Assembly: GCA_021234155.1 (NCBI GenBank)
Contig: JAJEKV010000099.1
Span: 2,732,165-2,796,164 of the forward strand
Source of the DNA: Isoetes taiwanensis
Lineage: Eukaryota > Streptophyta > Lycopodiopsida > Isoetales > Isoetaceae
Reading direction: 5' to 3'
DNA length: 64,000 bases
In this document: piece after piece, positions 59,894-64,000 of the stretch
Layout: each line of letters opens with the position of its first letter
Numbering within the stretch: the first letter of the stretch is position 1
The notes under the pieces: generated by a model
Databases searched by the model: none
Seen by the model: only the letters and a program-made list of their open reading frames with translations
What the model was told of the DNA's origin: nothing
Made by a program: the position numbers and the translations under genes

Positions 59894-61490
59894 TGTGACG
59901 TTCCACGTAATTATACGGTCTACTATAATGACACACGCAAATACAAGCACGCCACTCCCTAAAGGTACGCTACCATGGGGGTATGGGAACTTAATTGCAA
60001 CCTAGGGGTTACCTTAAAGGGATTAAATTAGCTATGCTAATTTAACACATTAATAATAATAACCTATAACCTAGGAAATTAGGCTAATTACCATTTGGGA
60101 AGGCCACCGCCCCAATCGATTGGGTAGCATGGGGATTGCCAAGTTTGGATGCCAACTTGACCCCTATCCCCAGGATTGACTCAAAAGATCGACCAAGGAA
60201 GGCCGGGGGTCGGGCCATCGACACTTGCAGAAGATCACCATAACAGTCGTCCCTGTGAAGTAACAGCTGAATTCTCAACTCCCAGAGGATGGAGGCGCCC
60301 CATGGAAACGAGTCCAGCCAGAATTCAGGTAGGTGGCTATGTGAATTCTAGTTAACACTTGGTTGTGTCCGTCTCTCTCTGTTCTCTTTGTGAATCAATC
60401 ATAGAAACTAACCCTTGATTGTACAAACAAGTTCTCTTTATATTCAATTCTGGTTCTTACTCAAGGGATGGATTGTTAGTTCTTTGTTTAATCGACTCAA
60501 ACGGGGATTACGGGGTAGAGGCCTCTGAACCATGTATTGTAGTATGCTCCTAGATAGCGCCCTGTAGAGTCCCATTAAGTGCGGCCTGTGCACAAGAACC
60601 CACCGGGTCCTAGATGCTATGGTCCGGCTTAGCACCGCACAAGGAACACAAGCAGGACATGAGGGGTGGGGTCTTGCATGAGCATACAAGGCTCCCCGAG
60701 ACTCCTACAATGGGCTAGGCCCGATAGCCTGGTCCACGCGTTGAGGGCCGGGTATGGGTCCGACACTCCCAGGTGTAGTGGTGTGATCCGTATGGAGCAC
60801 CATGCACTTTGAGTAGATTTAGGTGAGTAAGTCCGCACGGATGCGGGTCGCCGATGCGCACGTATTCTCTAGCTCACCCATGGAACCACTGGTGATTACG
60901 GAAGGGGACGCCCCGACCTGCCCTCATCGGACCAGGCGCCATGAACCCGAGTAGGCTCGAGAGGGTGATGCCCCGAAGCCTTTGCGTCTCCCAAGGCTAT
61001 AGCAAAGCCATAGCATGAATTGACCCATCCGCAAAGTGTGCACAGGAGGGGCGGATGGAGTGGACAACCCTAGCCAATGCTCTATGCCAGCCAACGCCAC
61101 GCCAAGACTCTTCGCCCGCTGATCTCTTGAGGCTCACCGCCGGTCGATCCTCACGGAGTCCGAAATGGGGTAGAACCCGGATTCCGGTGTTTTGTAGGAT
61201 TAGATGCCTATTCTATGCCGTTGGTATATTAGATGGATGCGCCACCCTTCGTGGTGGTTATTTATGTATATTCATGCTGTGTGCTAACCCTTGTATTCAT
61301 GCTTCCGCGACGTAGGAGTCCCACTGAAGGCGTGGGCCGAATGACCCCTTCGTGTCCTTCTTTCGGGCCTCATTTCATAGATGGACCGAAATAGACGGAG
61401 GGCCCTGCTCATGGTGAGATGATTGCCATGGGAGGGGAAAGTCCCCGTATGTATACGTCCGAGGGTCGTATATATTCTGGGAGCGTCACA
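59894..61490 (+). mobile_element. 3' LTR of the E-like element (first of a tandem pair)
   Basis: tgtgacgttcc to gggagcgtcaca, 1.6 kb. A gtaa spacer and a second LTR in the same orientation follow, as at 43143-43148. Confidence 0.88.
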
Positions 61491-61494
61491 GTAA

Positions 61495-62687
61495 TGTGAC
61501 GTTCCACGTAATTATACGGTCTACTATACGGGACACGTACAAATACAAGCACGTCACTCCCTAAAGGTACGCTACCATGGGGGTATGGGAACTTAATTGC
61601 AACCTAGGGGGTTACCTTAAAAGGGATTAAATTAGCTATGCTAATTTAACACATTAATAATAATAACCTATAACCTAGGAAATTAGGCTAATTACCATTT
61701 GGGAAGGCGCCACCTGCCCCAATCGATTGGGTAGCATGGGGATTGCCAAGTTTGGATGCCAACTTGACCCCTATCCCTGGGATTGACTCCTGAAGATCGA
61801 CCAAGGAAGGCCAGGAGCTCATCATCGACACTGCGTAAGATCACCATAACAGTCGTCCCTGTGAAGTAACAGCTGAATTCTCAACTCCCAGAGGATGGAG
61901 GCGCCCCATGGAAACGAGTCCAGCCAGAATTCAGGTAGGTGGCTATGTGAATTCTAGTTAACACTTGGTTGTGTCCGTCTCTCTCTGTTCTCTTTGTGAA
62001 TCAATCATAGAAACTAACCCTTGATTGTACAAACAAGTTCTCTTTATATTCAATTCACCGCTCTTACTCTGAAGGGATGGATTGTTAGTTCTTTGTTTAA
62101 TCGACTCAAAAGCGGGGGGATACGGGGTAGAGGCCTCAACCGTATTGTAGTATGCTCCTAGATAGGCCTGAGAGTCCCATTAAGTGCGGCTCAGGCACAA
62201 GAACCCACCGGTCCTAGATGCTATGGTCCGGCTTAGCACCGCACAAGGAACACAAGGTGGTGACATGAGGGGTGGGGTCTTGCATGAGCATACAAGGCTC
62301 CCGAGACTCCTACAGGTGGGCTAGGCCCGATGGCGGTCACGCTGAGGGCCTGGTATGGGTCCGACACTCCCTGGTGTAGTGGTGTGATCCGTATGGAGCA
62401 CCATGCACTTTGAGTAGATTTAGGGTGAGTAAGTCGGGCACGGATGCGGGTCGCTGATGCGCACGTATTCTCTAGCTCACCCATGGAACCACCGTGATTC
62501 GAAGGGGACGCCTCCCCGACCTGCCTCATCCGGACCAAAGGCCATGAACCCGAGTAGGCTCTGGATGGTGATGCCCCGAGTTTATGCTCTCCCAAGGCGG
62601 CTATAGCAAAGCCATAGCATGAATTGACCCATCTGCAAAGTGTGCACGTGGAGGGGCGGATGGAGGGACAACCCTAGCCAATGCTCG
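61495..62687 (+). mobile_element. second tandem LTR, truncated
   Basis: Starts tgtgacgttcc and follows the LTR for 1.2 kb, then switches at caatgctc to an inverted primer site and LTR end. Confidence 0.85.
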
Positions 62688-62693
62688 ATACCA
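62683..62693 (-). other. primer binding site on the minus strand
   Basis: gctcgatacca is the complement of tggtatcgagc, the family primer site, and lies next to an LTR end at 62698. It shows that a minus-strand 5' LTR end is present here. Confidence 0.7.
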
Positions 62694-62697
62694 CCAT

Positions 62698-63094
62698 TGT
62701 GGACGCCCCGGATATATACGACCCTCGGGACGATACATACGGGGGACTTTCCCTCCCATGGCAATCATCTCACCATGAGCAGGGCCCTCCGTCTATTTCG
62801 GTCCATCTATGAAATGAGGCCCGAAAGAAGGACACGAAGGGGTCATTCGGCCCACGCCTTCAGTGGGACTCCTACGTCGCGGAAGCATGAATACAAGGGT
62901 TAGCACACAGCATGAATATACATAAATAACCACCACGAAGGGTGGCGCATCCATCTAATATACCAACGGCATAGAATAGGCATCTAATCCTACAAAAACA
63001 CCCAGAATCCAGGTTCTACCCCAGCTCAGACTCCCGTGAGGATCGACTGACGGCTGAGCCTCAAGAGATCAGCAGACCGAGTCTTGGCGTGGCA
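62698..63094 (-). mobile_element. inverted LTR fragment
   Basis: Minus-strand LTR 3' end: tgtggacgccc, the Pro-rich ccctcccatggcaatcatct block and the landmarks up to cttggcgtggc. At about 63094 it changes to gag sequence at the zinc knuckle. Only about 0.4 kb of LTR is kept. Confidence 0.75.
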
Positions 63095-64000
63095 TACACC
63101 TGTAGCAAGCCTTATCTCGGCGGAGTTGTTCACGGGCCTCTTTAGGGATAGACTGTAAGAGGTTCCGAACTTCCTTGCCGGCAGTGTTCTGTTTATCAGG
63201 CGCACTAAAGGTGACTTTCTTTTCCTGGCGGCCATAAGAGTTCTGCTGAGAGGGCCCCGGACTTGGCGAGCGGGGTCTATAAGGTGTGGACGGCCGTGGC
63301 TGCGAGTAAGGAGCGGAACGCGGATACTGGTTCCTTGGCGTGTCCTCTTCCAGGCTTAATGCCTTAGCCTCGGCCTCTGCAACCGATTTCGGGTCTATGG
63401 CCTTAACCATCCATTTGATTGATGGGTCCAACCCTTCAATATAGCCTTCCACTGCCCTTTTCTCATTCATACCGGGTACATACAATCTTAAGCGCATAAA
63501 CTCATCCGTATAGGCTTGAACCGACATACCCTTCTGTTCTAACCTATAAAAGGTCTGGATCTGTTGGCACTTGTGCGCACGAGGCACATAATGCGACTTA
63601 AAGGCCTTGGCAAACTTCCTGAAGTTGCATCTGCTCCTGTCCAGATGCTTGGCTCTGGCGTAGCCCTTCCACCAAATACGGGCAGCTCCCGTAAGGTTTG
63701 TGGTGGCCACCTTCCCGGTATCCTTTTCTGTCATGCCGTAGGAACGTCCAAACTCTTTCATCTCGTCGAGCCAGGATTCTGCATTCAGTCCGCCTCTAGA
63801 TTTCCCATCAAACTGGGCCAGTTTCCTGTTCTTCCATATACTGGTTATGGCCGTGTCAACTGTCTTACGGTACTCCTTGTCCCGGCGCTTCGTATGGTCA
63901 CCAGACGATGCAGACGACGCAGAGGACACCGAAGTGGCCGATTGTGAGGAGGTGGCGCTATCCTTGGAGGAGCTCCGACGACGTTTGGCCTGAGGCTTCC
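63095..64000 (-). CDS. gag of a further minus-strand chromovirus, N-terminus off window
   Basis: A clean frame, open through to the window edge. Ser-rich start (RRRSSSKDSATSSQSATSV), basic stretch (HTKRRDKEYRK), gag core ([76 protein letters not shown]), Pro/Ser-rich linker, and the first residues of the zinc knuckle ([10 protein letters not shown]) before the LTR junction near 63094. It overlaps element A's gag from [10 protein letters not shown] to RCM and is nearly identical there, but it includes the N-terminal two thirds that A lacks. It serves as the reference for the broken gag copies in B, D and E. It is truncated at the knuckle, so it cannot make pol. Confidence 0.92.

Overview
The window is plant nuclear DNA dominated by one family of Ty3/Gypsy chromovirus retrotransposons (fused gag-pol, C-terminal integrase chromodomain, initiator-Met primer site, LTRs of about 1.6 kb). 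Plant-type spliced genes, a cytosolic-type kinase joined to a chitinase-like domain, and a DUF7869-type transposon gene fit a land plant. From memory of where such families are common, a non-seed plant (bryophyte, lycophyte or fern) is my best guess, but the sequence does not prove it. About 40 to 45 kb of the 64 kb is retrotransposon.

Layout. 1-3.7 kb: AT-rich tandem array with units of about 0.85-1.5 kb and a (CT)n tract. 4.0-7.2 kb: a gene with an N-terminal helical region, a protein kinase with its core catalytic residues, and a C-terminal GH18 chitinase-like domain that has lost its catalytic Glu; a single-base frameshift separates the P-loop from the catalytic Lys. 7.6-9.0 kb: decayed LTR. 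9.7-15.94 kb: element A (minus strand), the cleanest gag-pol. 15.94-30.88 kb: element B (plus), which begins exactly inside A's gag and carries about 7 kb of extra sequence between primer site and gag. 30.88-33.81 kb: element C (minus, 3' half). 33.81-43.14 kb: element D (plus, 5' truncated). 43.15-48.64 kb: element E (plus, damaged 5' end). 48.64-57.53 kb: about 8.9 kb of non-retroviral DNA: a broken DUF7869 gene (minus), then a multi-exon plus-strand gene with a VDGQHS motif, whose introns are packed with short palindromes and hairpins. 57.53-62.69 kb: rest of an E-like element followed by two LTRs in tandem. 62.70-64.0 kb: inverted LTR piece and a clean minus-strand gag that runs off the window.

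The most unusual content is the element B leader. It encodes a histone H3-like histone-fold protein (19.2-19.5 kb) and, downstream, a roughly 470-codon ORF of unknown function that is also present in element D. A chromodomain retrotransposon with an H3-like gene and other additional ORFs upstream of gag would be a noteworthy system. The second notable structure is a 60-bp-period array of near-perfect palindromes at 56.47-56.80 kb.

A caution on sequence quality: nearly identical retrotransposon copies differ mainly at CAG/CTG (and some CG) sites, often by frameshifting indels, while the sequence between is identical. This looks like base-calling error at CHG-methylated cytosines rather than normal decay, so many 'broken' frames in B, D and E may be technical. 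Elements A, C, the RT part of E and the gag at 63-64 kb are largely free of it.
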